Counted from the first letter of the stretch, positions 18,302-30,262 are shown. The stretch is 64,000 nucleotides of DNA from Amycolatopsis orientalis DSM 40040 = KCTC 9412 (GCF_000478275.1 NZ_ASJB01000043.1:186001-250000); one strand, 5' to 3'. Numbers and translations: made by a program. Notes: generated from the sequence alone by a model not told the origin.

Positions 18302-19431
18302 CCCAGGCTCCCGATCTCCCTCCCGTCACCGGTGCGTGGCGGGAGGGAGATCCGCCTGGGCGGCGCCGGTTCGTCACCGGCGTCCAGATGCTCGAAACCG
18401 GGCCGGAACTGCGTTTCACCCTCGCCTACGAGACTTGGGGAACACTGAATTCCCGTGCCTCCAACGCGATCCTCGTCGAACACGCGTTGACCGGGGACAG
18501 TCACGCGGTCGGGCCGGCGGAGGAAGGTCACGTCAGCCCCGGCTGGTGGGACGGCCTGATCGGACCGGGCAAGGCGATCGACACGGACGAATTCTTCGTG
18601 GTGGTCCCGAACGTCCTCGGTGGCTGCCAGGGCTCGACCGGGCCGTCGTCGCGGCATCCGGACGGAAAGGCATGGGGCAGCAGGTTTCCCGCCGTGACCG
18701 TCCGGGATCAGGTGGCGGCCGAGGTCGTCCTCGCCGACGCGCTGGGCATCGGCCGGTGGGCCGCGGTGCTCGGCGGTTCCATGGGCGGGATGCGCGCGCT
18801 GGAATGGGCGGTGAGCACCCCGGACCGGGTCGAGGCCCTGCTCGTCCTCGCTTCGACGGCGCAGGCTTCGGCCGACCAGATCGCCTGGGCCGCACCGCAA
18901 CTGCACGCCATCCGCGCCGATCCGGGCTGGCACGGCGGCGACTACCACGACCTCCCCGGCGGCGGCCCGCACGTCGGGCTGGGTATCGCGCGCCGGATCG
19001 CGCACGTCACCTATCGCAGTGAAGGTGAGCTGTCGCAACGGTTCGGCCGCCGGTACCAGGAGGAAGAGGATCCACTGCACGGCGGCCGGTTCGCCGTCGA
19101 GTCCTATTTGGACCATCATGCCGGGAAACTGTCCCGCCGGTTCGACGCCGGCAGCTACGTGGTGCTCACCGAATCGATGAACACCCACGACGTCGGCCGC
19201 GGACGCGGCGGCGTCGCGAACGCGCTCGCCAGGGTCACCGCGCGCACGATCGCCGCCGGAGTCGACAGCGACCGGCTCTACCCGCTCTACCACTCGCGGG
19301 CGATCGCGGACGGGGTCGCCGGGGCGGACTTCGCCGTCATCGGCTCGCCCTACGGACACGACTCGTTCCTGATCGAGACCGAGCAGATCGCGCGGTTGGT
19401 AAAGGGGCTCGTGAGTGGTAATGACGGTTAG
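18298..19431 (+). CDS. metX: Homoserine O-acetyltransferase
   Basis: 377 residues from the GTG at 18298, overlapping the metY stop by four bases. This is an alpha/beta-hydrolase-fold acyltransferase: the nucleophile Ser is in VLGGSMGGMRALEW, with the oxyanion/substrate strand LAYETWGTLN and the catalytic His in SPYGHDSFLIETEQ. It transfers acetyl from acetyl-CoA to L-homoserine, providing the substrate of MetY. The last residues (VSGNDG) and the TAG stop (19429-19431) are encoded by a 46-bp palindrome, with the stop sitting at the palindrome centre. The C-terminus has therefore been set by the repeat element. Confidence 0.96.
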   Translation: MTQAPDLPPVTGAWREGDPPGRRRFVTGVQMLETGPELRFTLAYETWGTLNSRASNAILVEHALTGDSHAVGPAEEGHVSPGWWDGLIGPGKAIDTDEFFVVVPNVLGGCQGSTGPSSRHPDGKAWGSRFPAVTVRDQVAAEVVLADALGIGRWAAVLGGSMGGMRALEWAVSTPDRVEALLVLASTAQASADQIAWAAPQLHAIRADPGWHGGDYHDLPGGGPHVGLGIARRIAHVTYRSEGELSQRFGRRYQEEEDPLHGGRFAVESYLDHHAGKLSRRFDAGSYVVLTESMNTHDVGRGRGGVANALARVTARTIAAGVDSDRLYPLYHSRAIADGVAGADFAVIGSPYGHDSFLIETEQIARLVKGLVSGNDG

Positions 19432-19453
19432 AACCGTCATTACCACTCACGAG
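19408..19453. repeat. GTGAGTGGTAATGACGG palindrome, copy 2 (contains metX stop)
   Basis: 22-bp perfect arms and an AG centre (19430-19431). The stop codon of metX occupies the centre. It lies between metX and the convergent gene at 19468, so it can end transcription from both sides. Confidence 0.8.
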
Positions 19454-19467
19454 GCTCAGGGCGTGGC

Positions 19468-19980
19468 CTAGTCGGCGACGGCGTCCGAGATCCAGGGCGC
19501 CACCGGCAGATCCCGGTCGAGGCATTCCACCGAAAGCCGGATCGTCCAGCGCAGGGCCTGCAGCACCAGGCTGTCGACCTCGTCCGGGGCGGCGTTGGCG
19601 AGCGCGATCTCGACCTGCTCCTGCGCGGCTTCGCTGTTGCCGTGCACCTCGGCCAGCAGCGTGCGCACGGCCGTCCGGACGGGAGGGTCGGCCTGGTCGA
19701 TGGAGACCTCTTCGCCGTCCTCGTCGAACACCTGGACCTTGACCGGGGCACTTCCTCCATCACCCAGCGTCGACACCATGGCGCTGCATTCGCCGAACAG
19801 CATCATCACGAGTTCTTTGGTCTCTTCGGAGCGGGCCTTCGGCTCGACGGCGGTCGGCGTGAGCTCGTCGAGCGCCTCGGCGTCGTCCCCGAGGCTGATC
19901 GCCACGAGCGCACGCTGCGCCTTCTCGACGAGCCTCCGCTCGTACTCGCTCCTGTCCGGCTCCACGTGCCTATCAAACAC
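19468..19980 (-). CDS. Hypothetical acidic protein
   Basis: 170 residues from a GTG at 19980; a second GTG five codons later is also possible. The protein is acidic, largely alpha-helical by inspection, and without signal peptide or membrane segments. Notable parts are YERRLVEKAQRALVAISLGD near residue 13, VKVQVFDEDGEEVSIDQADP in the middle, and DEVDSLVLQALRWTIRL at the end. I do not recognise a family or catalytic motif. It is followed upstream by the TetR gene on the same strand (43 bp gap), so the two may be co-transcribed. Confidence 0.65.
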   Translation of the reverse strand: MFDRHVEPDRSEYERRLVEKAQRALVAISLGDDAEALDELTPTAVEPKARSEETKELVMMLFGECSAMVSTLGDGGSAPVKVQVFDEDGEEVSIDQADPPVRTAVRTLLAEVHGNSEAAQEQVEIALANAAPDEVDSLVLQALRWTIRLSVECLDRDLPVAPWISDAVAD

Positions 19981-20022
19981 CAGAGAACGGAAAAGTGGCG
20001 ACAGGCCGAAACCCGGACGGGG

Positions 20023-20613
20023 TCACTTGGCCGAGCGCAGCGCACCGAGCGCGAGACGGCAGAGCATTTCGGCGAGTTCGCTGTCACCGAGATGGCGGTT
20101 GTACGGCGTCGAGTTGATCAACCCGAAGACCGCGTGCGCCGCCGACCGTGCCTGCCGCTCGCCGATGCCGGGGACGGCGTCGCTGATCGCGCGCACCCAC
20201 ACCTCGACGTACTGCCGTTGCATGGCGCGGACCTGCTTGCGGTCGGCGTCGGTGAGGTTGGCGAGGTTGCGCTCCTGGACGGTGATCAACGCGGGATGCG
20301 CGAGCGCGAAGTCCACATGAAAATGCACCAGTGCTTCGAGAACCTCGCCCGGCTCGTCCCGCTGGCTCGCCCTCGCCGTCCCGCCGTCGAGGAGATAGCG
20401 GCTGATCGAGTTCAGCATCTCCCCGAGAATCGCGTCCTTGCTGCGGAAATGCCGGTACAGCGCCGGCCCGGAGATGCCGACGGCCGCGCCGATGTCGTCG
20501 ATGCCGACGCCGTGGAAACCGTGGTGGGCGAAGAGCTCGGCGGCGGCGGCCATGATCTGTTCGCGCCTGTTCGCCTTCTCGCCGTTCACGAGTGGGGTGG
20601 GGTTCGCCGGCAT
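20023..20613 (-). CDS. TetR-family repressor, probable regulator of the carboxylase operon
   Basis: 196 residues from the ATG at 20613. The TetR DNA-binding domain is at residues 17-65 (REQIMAAAAELFAHHGFHGV, with IGAAVGISGPALYRHFRSK as recognition helix). The C-terminal ligand domain resembles the acyl-CoA-responsive group. A perfect palindrome lies 14 bp upstream (20627-20658), arguing for autoregulation. Two close variants of its core lie before the acyl-CoA carboxylase operon at 21763. The arrangement resembles the mycobacterial accD1-accA1-fadE19 locus, which also has a nearby TetR gene. The inferred ligand is a branched acyl-CoA from leucine breakdown. Confidence 0.88.
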   Translation of the reverse strand: MPANPTPLVNGEKANRREQIMAAAAELFAHHGFHGVGIDDIGAAVGISGPALYRHFRSKDAILGEMLNSISRYLLDGGTARASQRDEPGEVLEALVHFHVDFALAHPALITVQERNLANLTDADRKQVRAMQRQYVEVWVRAISDAVPGIGERQARSAAHAVFGLINSTPYNRHLGDSELAEMLCRLALGALRSAK

Positions 20614-20626
20614 CTGGCCATATTAA

Positions 20627-20658
20627 GGCCGCGTGTTAGCGAGCGCTAACACGCGGCC
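20627..20658. promoter_or_regulatory. TetR operator (autoregulatory)
   Basis: 15-bp perfect arms around an AG spacer; the core is GTTAGCGAGCGCTAAC (20635-20650). It sits between the TetR start codon and the upstream region. Confidence 0.8.
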
Positions 20659-20764
20659 GTACTTCCAGCCTGGGCCAAGCGGGTTACCTGGGGAAATGAC
20701 CCTTTTGCGTGGAGCTACCACCTGGTAATGCTGTGTCTCGTTAACTTGTCACGAAGGAGTGACC

Positions 20765-21574
20765 ATGGCCGTCCCTGCTCGGATCAAAGCTCTTTCCTTC
20801 ACTCGTTCAATCGCGGCCCTGGGGGTCGCCGTCCTTGCCACCTTCGGTCTTGCCGGTACCGCGCAAGCCGCCACCAACTACGTCGCGCTCGGCGACTCGT
20901 ACTCGTCCGGCGTCGGTGCCGGCAGCTACGGGAGCTCGGGTGACTGCATGCGCAGCGCCAACGCCTATCCCCAGCTGTGGGCCAACGCCCACGCCGGGAC
21001 CACCTTCAAGTTCGTCGCGTGCTCGGGGGCTCGCACCGGCGACGTCCTCAACCAGATCGCGAACGTCACCTCCAGCGCCACGCTGGTGACGGTCTCGGTC
21101 GGCGGCAACGACGCCGGTTTCGCCGACGTCATGACCACCTGCACCACCAGCAGTGACCAGACCTGCGTCAACCGGGTCAACACCGCGAAGACCTACGTGA
21201 ACAACACGCTTCCCGGGCTGCTGGACAACGTCTACAGCAAGATCAGGTCGAAGGCGCCCAGCGCGAAGCTGGTCGTCCTCGGGTACCCGCGCTTCTACAC
21301 GGTGCCGGGTTCGTGCTCGGTCGGGCTGAGCGACACGAAGCGCACGGCGATCAACTCGGGTTCCGACGCGCTGGCGTCGGTGCTCTCGGCCCGTGCGTCC
21401 GCGAACGGCGCGAAGTTCGTCGACGTGCGCGGTGCCTTCACCGGGCACAACATCTGCTCGTCGGCCGACGACTACCTGCACAGCCTCACCTGGCCGATCG
21501 TCAACTCGTACCACCCGACCGTCGCCGGCCAGCGCGGCGGCTACTACAACACGCTGGTCTCCGCGATCGGCTGA
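20765..21574 (+). CDS. Secreted SGNH/GDSL hydrolase (lipase/esterase)
   Basis: 269 residues from the ATG at 20765, which has AAGGAG six bases upstream. A Sec signal peptide (basic start, hydrophobic AALGVAVLATFGLAGTAQA) ends near residue 35. Mature SGNH blocks follow: YVALGDSYSSG (nucleophile Ser), ACSGARTGDV, VSVGGNDAGFAD, and the C-terminal NSYHPTVAGQ with the catalytic His. Paired Cys residues suggest disulfides. It matches the actinomycete extracellular lipase type that hydrolyses lipids or esters outside the cell. A hairpin terminator follows. It stands between the TetR gene and its likely target operon but appears transcribed separately. Confidence 0.92.
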   Translation: MAVPARIKALSFTRSIAALGVAVLATFGLAGTAQAATNYVALGDSYSSGVGAGSYGSSGDCMRSANAYPQLWANAHAGTTFKFVACSGARTGDVLNQIANVTSSATLVTVSVGGNDAGFADVMTTCTTSSDQTCVNRVNTAKTYVNNTLPGLLDNVYSKIRSKAPSAKLVVLGYPRFYTVPGSCSVGLSDTKRTAINSGSDALASVLSARASANGAKFVDVRGAFTGHNICSSADDYLHSLTWPIVNSYHPTVAGQRGGYYNTLVSAIG

Positions 21575-21592
21575 TTTTCCGTAGCGAGGGCT

Positions 21593-21635
21593 GAAGGGGC
21601 CCTTCACCGCATGTCACGCGGTGAAGGGCCCCTTC
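21593..21635. terminator. Hairpin terminator after the SGNH hydrolase gene
   Basis: Perfect 18-bp arms (21593-21610 and 21618-21635) and a 7-nt ATGTCAC loop. It belongs to the same GGGCCCTTCACCGC family as 387-429. Confidence 0.75.
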
Positions 21636-21702
21636 GTCGCATGTCATGAGGGTAAAGCGTCCTTCAGTCCCCGCCCGGTGGACGGACCGGTGGACAGAGT
21701 GG

Positions 21703-21746
21703 GTTAGTGGGCGTTAACCTACGCGGGCAAGTTAACGACGGCTAAC
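21703..21746. promoter_or_regulatory. Two TetR-type operators upstream of the carboxylase operon
   Basis: GTTAGTGGGCGTTAAC (21703-21718) and GTTAACGACGGCTAAC (21731-21746) each match the autoregulatory core GTTAGCGAGCGCTAAC at 13 of 16 positions. They end 17 bp before the ATG at 21763, so a bound repressor would block the promoter. Confidence 0.75.
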
Positions 21747-21762
21747 TTGGCGACGAGGAGCC

Positions 21763-23376
<1,614 letters not shown>

Positions 23377-23378
23377 GC

Positions 23379-25360
<1,982 letters not shown>

Positions 25361-25364
<4 letters not shown>

Positions 25365-26515
25365 TCGACTTTCGGCTGGATGACGAGTACGAGGCGCTGC
25401 GCAAGACGGTCGAGGAGTTCGCGCGCTCCGAGGTCGCCCCGGTCATCGGCGACCTGTACGAGCGGGAGGAGTTCCCGTACGAGATCGTCGCGAAAATGGC
25501 CGAGATGGGCCTGTTCGGCCTGCCCTTCCCCGAAGAGTACGGCGGCATGGGCGGCGACTACTTCGCGCTGTGCCTGACGCTGGAGGAACTGGCGCGGGTC
25601 GACTCCTCGGTCGCGATCACCGTCGAGGCCGGGGTTTCCCTGGGCGCCATGCCGATCTACCGGTTCGGCACCGAGGAGCAGAAGGAGAAGTGGCTTCCCG
25701 AGCTGTGCGCGGGGACCGCTCTCGGCGCGTTCGGGCTCACCGAACCGGGCGGCGGCTCGGACGCGGGCGCCACCCGCACCCGCGCGAAGCTCGACGGCGA
25801 CACCTGGGTGATCAACGGCAGCAAATCGTTCATCACCAACTCCGGTACCGACATCACGAAACTGGTCACGGTCACCGCCGTCACCGACGTGAAGGAGAAC
25901 GGGCGCAAGGAGATCTCGGCGATCATCGTCCCGTCCGGCACGCCGGGCTTCGCGGTGGCGCCGAAGTACTCCAAGGTCGGCTGGAACTGCTCGGACACGC
26001 ACGAGCTCTCGTTCGACGACGTCCGCGTCCCGGCGGAGAACCTGGTCGGCGAGCGGGGCCGGGGCTACGCCCAGTTCCTGTCCATTTTGGACGAAGGCCG
26101 GGTCGCGATCGCCGCGCTGAGCGTCGGTCTCGCGCAGGGCTGTGTCGACGAATGCCTGCGGTACGTCAAGGAACGCGAGGCGTTCGGGCACAAGATCGGC
26201 GAATACCAGGCGATCCAGTTCAAGATCGCCGACATGGAGGTGCGCACGCACACCGCGCGCCTGGCGTACTACGCGGCGGCGTCGAAGATGCTGCGCGGCG
26301 AGCCGTTCAAGAAGGAGGCGTCGATCGCGAAGCTGGTCGCGTCGAACGCGGCCATGGACAACTCGCGCGACGCGACGCAGATCTTCGGCGGGTACGGCTT
26401 CATGAACGAGTTCCCGGTGAGCCGGTTCTATCGGGACGCGAAGATCCTGGAGATCGGCGAAGGCACCTCCGAGGTGCAGCGGATGCTGATCGCGAGGCAC
26501 CTCGGCGTCGCCTGA
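25361..26515 (+). CDS. Acyl-CoA dehydrogenase (FadE19/branched-chain type)
   Basis: 384 residues, starting within the upstream stop (ATGA). All ACAD landmarks are present: EEYGGMGGDYFALCLTLEEL, GLTEPGGGSDAGATRTRA for FAD/substrate, and the C-terminal GGYGFMNEFPVSRFYRDAK with EIGEGTSEVQRMLIAR. The catalytic Glu is in the C-terminal GEGTSE position. This is where short-, medium- and branched-chain enzymes keep it; classical isovaleryl-CoA dehydrogenase has Ala there. In a leucine operon an isovaleryl or 2-methylacyl substrate is expected. Context points to isovaleryl-CoA while the active-site position argues for a different subgroup. Confidence 0.9.
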
Positions 26516-26516
26516 C

Positions 26517-26546
26517 CCCCGCGTTCAGTCCTCTGGATGCGTGGGG
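26517..26546. terminator. Hairpin terminator after the leucine-catabolism operon
   Basis: Imperfect stem CCCCGCGTTCAG/CTGGATGCGTGGGG with a TCCT loop (26529-26532), starting directly after the acyl-CoA dehydrogenase stop. Same family as 5493-5530. Confidence 0.65.
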
Positions 26547-26561
26547 TGGCCGGTCGCACTT

Positions 26562-26603
26562 GACCATGGCGATAACTATACCGGTATAGTTATCGTCATG
26601 GTC
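26562..26603. promoter_or_regulatory. 42-bp palindrome over the map promoter and start codon
   Basis: A palindrome with 21-bp arms (26562-26582, 26583-26603) and one mismatched pair. The AT-rich core is ATAACTATACCGGTATAG. The map ATG (26598-26600) lies inside the right arm. A TATAGT -10-like hexamer is at 26585-26590, so the transcript would be nearly leaderless. A bound dimeric repressor would cover both the promoter and the start. Confidence 0.75.
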
Positions 26604-27365
26604 GAGTTGAAGTCCCCTGGTGAGCTGGACGCCATGCGCGAGTCCGGCCGGGTCGTGGCACAGGCGTTGCAAGCGGTGAAGAAGGCGTCGGCGATCGGCG
26701 TCGGCTTGAAGGAGCTGGACGAGGTCGCCGCGCAGGTGATCAGGGACGCCGGCGCGAAGCCGAACTTCCTGAACTACCGGCCGCACTCCGCGCCGACGCC
26801 GTTTCCCGGCGTGATCTGCGCGAGCGTCAACGACGCCGTCGTCCACGGCATCCCGTCGGACTACCGGCTGAACGACGGCGACCTGGTGAGCATCGACTGC
26901 GGCGCCTGCATCGACGGCTGGCACGGTGACGCGGCGATCAGCTACGTCGTCGGCACCGCCGACCCCGCCGACCTCGAACTCATCGCGACCACCGAGCGTG
27001 GCCTGGCCGCCGGGATCGCCGCCGCGCTGGCGGGCGGCAGGATGGGCGACATCTCCCACGCTGTCGGGACCGTCGGCCGCGAGGCCGGGTACGGCCTCCT
27101 CGAAAACCATGGCGGACACGGCATCGGGCGCGCGATGCACGAGGACCCGCATCTGCCGAACGAGGGCAGGCCGGGCCGCGGCATGCGGCTCAAGCCGGGG
27201 CTGGTGCTGGCGATCGAGCCGATGTACATCGCGGACGGCACCGACGAGTACCGGACCGCGGAAGACGGCTGGACACTGCACACCGCGAGTGGCTGCCGGG
27301 CCGCGCACGTCGAGCACACGGTCGCGATCACGACGGAAGGCCCGCGTGTCCTCACGATGTTGTAG
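26598..27365 (+). CDS. map: Methionine aminopeptidase, type I
   Basis: 255 residues from the ATG at 26598 (MVELKSPGELDAMRESGRVV). The full M24 metal set is visible: both Asp in SIDCGACIDGWHGDAAISY, His in GGHGIGRAMHEDPHL, Glu in AIEPMYIADG and Glu in HVEHTVAIT. There is no N-terminal zinc-finger extension. It removes initiator methionine from new proteins. The start codon is embedded in a 42-bp palindrome, an unusual arrangement for a housekeeping enzyme. That suggests a conditionally expressed second copy. The GNAT gene follows nine bases after the stop. Confidence 0.93.
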   Translation: MVELKSPGELDAMRESGRVVAQALQAVKKASAIGVGLKELDEVAAQVIRDAGAKPNFLNYRPHSAPTPFPGVICASVNDAVVHGIPSDYRLNDGDLVSIDCGACIDGWHGDAAISYVVGTADPADLELIATTERGLAAGIAAALAGGRMGDISHAVGTVGREAGYGLLENHGGHGIGRAMHEDPHLPNEGRPGRGMRLKPGLVLAIEPMYIADGTDEYRTAEDGWTLHTASGCRAAHVEHTVAITTEGPRVLTML

Positions 27366-27374
27366 AACGGAGAA

Positions 27375-27881
27375 ATGAGCGATTTCGTCATCCGTCAGGG
27401 TGGTTCTGGGGACTTCCGAACGTTGCTGGACATGTTCGACGAGGTCGTCGCGTGGTTGGCCTCGCGCGGCAGTGAAGGGCAGTGGGGGAGCGAGCCGTGG
27501 TCCACGATCCCGAAGCGAGTCGAGCGGGTCCGCGGGATGGCCGACGGGCCGGGGCTGTACCTCGCCGAGATCGACGGCCAGGTGGCCGGGGCGATCATCC
27601 TCGGTGACCGTTTCCCGCATGTCTCGCCGGTCGACGAGCCGGAGATCTACATCGGCCTGCTGCTGACCTCGCGCCGGTTCACCGGTCACCGGGTCGGCTC
27701 GCGGCTCATCGAGTTCGCGCTGGCCGAGGCGCGGGAACGCGGCATCGGGCTGGTGCGGGTCGACTGCTGGGCCGGTGGCGACGGCGACCTGCAGCGCTAC
27801 TACGAGAGTCAGGGCTTCAAGCCGACGGAACGCTTCGACGTCAACGGCTGGATCGGGCAGGTGTTCGAGCAGCGGCCCTAG
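27375..27881 (+). CDS. GNAT-family N-acetyltransferase
   Basis: 168 residues with the GNAT fold: an N-terminal IRQGGSGDFRTLLDMFDEV segment, central YLAEIDGQVAGAIILGD beta strands, and the acetyl-CoA loop region RRFTGHRVGSRLIEFALAEARERG. The C-terminal part (RVDCWAGGDGDLQRYYESQGF) is the usual GNAT end. The position nine bases after map and the GGAGAA ribosome site suggest an operon. N-terminal peptide acetylation after Met removal would be a natural link but is only inference. The substrate is unknown. Confidence 0.85.
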   Translation: MSDFVIRQGGSGDFRTLLDMFDEVVAWLASRGSEGQWGSEPWSTIPKRVERVRGMADGPGLYLAEIDGQVAGAIILGDRFPHVSPVDEPEIYIGLLLTSRRFTGHRVGSRLIEFALAEARERGIGLVRVDCWAGGDGDLQRYYESQGFKPTERFDVNGWIGQVFEQRP

Positions 27882-27967
27882 GACTGGCGTCGTCGCGGCT
27901 TCGGGTGCACCATAGTTGACACATCGCCAACAGTGCCCCGGACAGTGAAGTCACAGAGGAGCCCAGC

Positions 27968-28831
27968 ATGGCCAAGCGTGAACGTTCCCTGGCAGGCAAG
28001 GTCGTCGTGATCACCGGAGCGGCGCAGGGCATCGGAGCCGCCACCGCGACGGCGCTGTCCCGGCTCGGCGCCAAGGTGGTCATCGGCGACCTGGACCAGG
28101 TCCTCGCCGAGAAGACCGCGGCCGAACTGGGCGCGGAGGCGCTGCCGCTCGATGTCACCGACACCCAGGGCTTCACCGAGTTCCTCGACGAGGTCGAGCG
28201 GCGCGTCGGCCCGATCGACGTGCTGATCAACAACGCGGGCATCATGCCGCTCGCGCCGCTCGAAGAAGAGGACGACGCCGCCACCCGGCGCCTGCTCGAG
28301 ATCAATCTGCACGCGGTCATCCATGGCACCAGGGAAGCGGTCAAACGGATGCGCCCGCGTGGCACCGGCCACATCGTGAACATCGCGTCGATGGCCGGGA
28401 AGGCCGGTTTCCCCGGTGCGGCCACCTACTGCGCCACGAAGCACGCGGTCGTCGGTTTGTCGGAATCGGTGCATCTGGAGCTGCGGGGGACGGGGGTCCT
28501 GGTCTCGTGCGTGATGCCCGCCGTCGTGCGCACGGAACTGGCCAGCGGACTCGGCGAGGCGAAGTTCTTCAAGTCGGTCGGGCCGGAAGATGTGGCGCAG
28601 GCCATTGCCGATGCGTTGCGCCGTCCCAAATTCGACGTCTTCGTTCCCGGATCGCTGGACGCCATGGGCAGGATCACACGGCTGCTGCCGAGGCGGGTCG
28701 GCGAGGGGCTGGTCCGCGCGCTCGGTGGCGACCGGATTCTGGCCTCGGCAACGCATTCCAGTGCTCGCGCGGACTACGAATCGCGGGCCGCGCGCAGTGC
28801 CCCGGCGGCGGAGAAGGAGCCCGGTTCTTAA
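27968..28831 (+). CDS. Short-chain dehydrogenase/reductase
   Basis: 287 residues. It has classical SDR features: cofactor motif TGAAQGIG (16-23), NNAG (88-91), catalytic Ser141, Tyr154 and Lys158 (YCATK). The C-terminal region (LDAMGRITRLLPRRVGEGLV) resembles actinomycete SDRs that act on lipids or retinol-like alcohols. AGAGGAG precedes the ATG at 27968. It is monocistronic; a hairpin (TCGGACGG/CCGTCCGA, 28836-28859) follows. The next gene is a PHA-synthase-like hydrolase, so a role with hydroxyacyl or lipid substrates is possible but unproven. Confidence 0.88.
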   Translation: MAKRERSLAGKVVVITGAAQGIGAATATALSRLGAKVVIGDLDQVLAEKTAAELGAEALPLDVTDTQGFTEFLDEVERRVGPIDVLINNAGIMPLAPLEEEDDAATRRLLEINLHAVIHGTREAVKRMRPRGTGHIVNIASMAGKAGFPGAATYCATKHAVVGLSESVHLELRGTGVLVSCVMPAVVRTELASGLGEAKFFKSVGPEDVAQAIADALRRPKFDVFVPGSLDAMGRITRLLPRRVGEGLVRALGGDRILASATHSSARADYESRAARSAPAAEKEPGS

Positions 28832-28949
28832 CTCGGACGGCCTAGCGACCGTCCGAAGTGGACGGCCTGGAACGGCGACGGTGTTGAGTCGTGCGCCCGT
28901 AGGCGGCAAGATTGCGTCTTACCGCGTTCATCCCTCCAGGAGGCACCTC

Positions 28950-30005
28950 ATGGCAACACCCCCGGCACGGCTCGCCGCCGCCGCGTCGAACGTCGTCGGG
29001 AAGGTGCTGCACGGTGGGGTCGCCGATCTCCGCCCGGTGCCGCGCGTCCTGATCGACCAGGGCCCCAACCGGTCGGTGTACCGGCTGACGAACGGCAAGG
29101 CCCCGGCCTCCGGCCCGCCGGTGCTGCTGGTGCCGCCGCTGGCCGCGCCCGCGCTGTGCTTCGACCTGCGCCGCGGGTGCAGCCTTGCCGAGCATCTGGT
29201 CGACGGCGGCCGCAACACCTACCTGGTCGACTACGGGAACGTCGCCTTCTCCGACCGGCGCCTCGGCATCGAGCACTGGATCGAGGAGGTGCTCCCGCGG
29301 GCGATCCGGAAGGTCAGCGAGGACTCCGGCGGCCAGGGTGTGCACGTCATCGCCTGGTGCCTCGGCGGGATCTTCTCCCTGCTGACCGCCGCCGACCAGC
29401 CCGAGCTGCCGATCGAGTCGATCGCGACCATCGCGTCGCCGTTCGACTTCACCGCGATCCCGCTGATCGCGCCGTTCCGCCCGCTGGTTGACCTCACCGG
29501 CGGCCACCTGCTGACCCCGATCTACCGCGTGCTCGGCGGCGCACCGTCCTATTTGGTCAGCCGCGTCTTCCGCGCGACCGGGATCAGTAAAGAGATCACC
29601 AAACCGTTGGCGATCCTGAAGAATCTCGACGACCGGGACTATCTGGCGCAGATCGAGGCCGTCGACCACTTCATGGACAACATGATCGCCTACCCCGGCC
29701 GGACCTTCGGGCAGATCTACCACCGGTTCTTCCGCGCCAACGACCTCGCCGAGGGCACAGTGGACCTCAACGGCCGCATCATCGCGCTGTCCGGCGTCAA
29801 GGTGCCGACCCTGGTCATCGCCGGGCAGAACGACACCATCGCGCCGCGCGGTGCCGTCGAGCGGCTCACCGGGCTGCTGGACAACGCGCCGTCGGTCACC
29901 TTCGAGACGGCGCCCGGCGGGCACCTGGGTGTCCTCACCGGCCGGAAGGCGCGCGGGACCACGTGGCGCTACCTCGACCGCTTCCTCGACGAGCAGGTCG
30001 CCTGA
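28950..30005 (+). CDS. Alpha/beta hydrolase of the PHA-synthase (PhaC)-like family with Cys nucleophile
   Basis: 351 residues from the ATG at 28950, preceded by CCAGGAGGCACCTC. The start, LIDQGPNRSVYRL and VPPLAAPALCFDLRRGCSLA, is typical of PhaC-like hydrolases. The nucleophile elbow is AWCLGG, with Cys137 where lipases have Ser; PhaC enzymes use GxCxG. Asp295 (AGQNDTIAP) and His325 (APGGHLGVLTG) complete the triad. The length is close to class III PhaC (about 355 residues). It may polymerise or transfer hydroxyacyl-CoA units. No PhaE, PhaR, phasin or phaAB neighbours are present, so a different acyltransferase role is also possible. Confidence 0.8.
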   Translation: MATPPARLAAAASNVVGKVLHGGVADLRPVPRVLIDQGPNRSVYRLTNGKAPASGPPVLLVPPLAAPALCFDLRRGCSLAEHLVDGGRNTYLVDYGNVAFSDRRLGIEHWIEEVLPRAIRKVSEDSGGQGVHVIAWCLGGIFSLLTAADQPELPIESIATIASPFDFTAIPLIAPFRPLVDLTGGHLLTPIYRVLGGAPSYLVSRVFRATGISKEITKPLAILKNLDDRDYLAQIEAVDHFMDNMIAYPGRTFGQIYHRFFRANDLAEGTVDLNGRIIALSGVKVPTLVIAGQNDTIAPRGAVERLTGLLDNAPSVTFETAPGGHLGVLTGRKARGTTWRYLDRFLDEQVA

Positions 30006-30070
30006 GCCTTATTTGAGGGTCTTCTGAAGACAAGTGTCCGGCTTGGGTCGTTTGTGCGGTTTCGCGAGGT

Positions 30071-30118
30071 GGTCGTGAGTGGCAAGGAGCGTTAGAACGC
30101 TCTTTACCACTCACGACC
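30071..30118. terminator. Variant GTGAGTGG palindrome after the PhaC-like gene
   Basis: 23-bp arms with two mismatches around an AG centre (30094-30095). The outer GTGAGTGG/CCACTCAC matches the 12065, 19408 and 34231 elements while the inner part differs (CAAGGAGCG). It lies between convergent genes. Confidence 0.7.
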
Positions 30119-30262
30119 CCGGTCAGGAACGTGCGTCTCGTGAGGGAGTCCCACGTAGGTCGCCAAGTAGTGAAGGCATCCTTCGCTACCTTGAGGGTAG
30201 GGAAGGGGACCTTCACGGCATCGAGTCGATCACGCCACGTTTGCCTTACCTCTCAAAAACAC

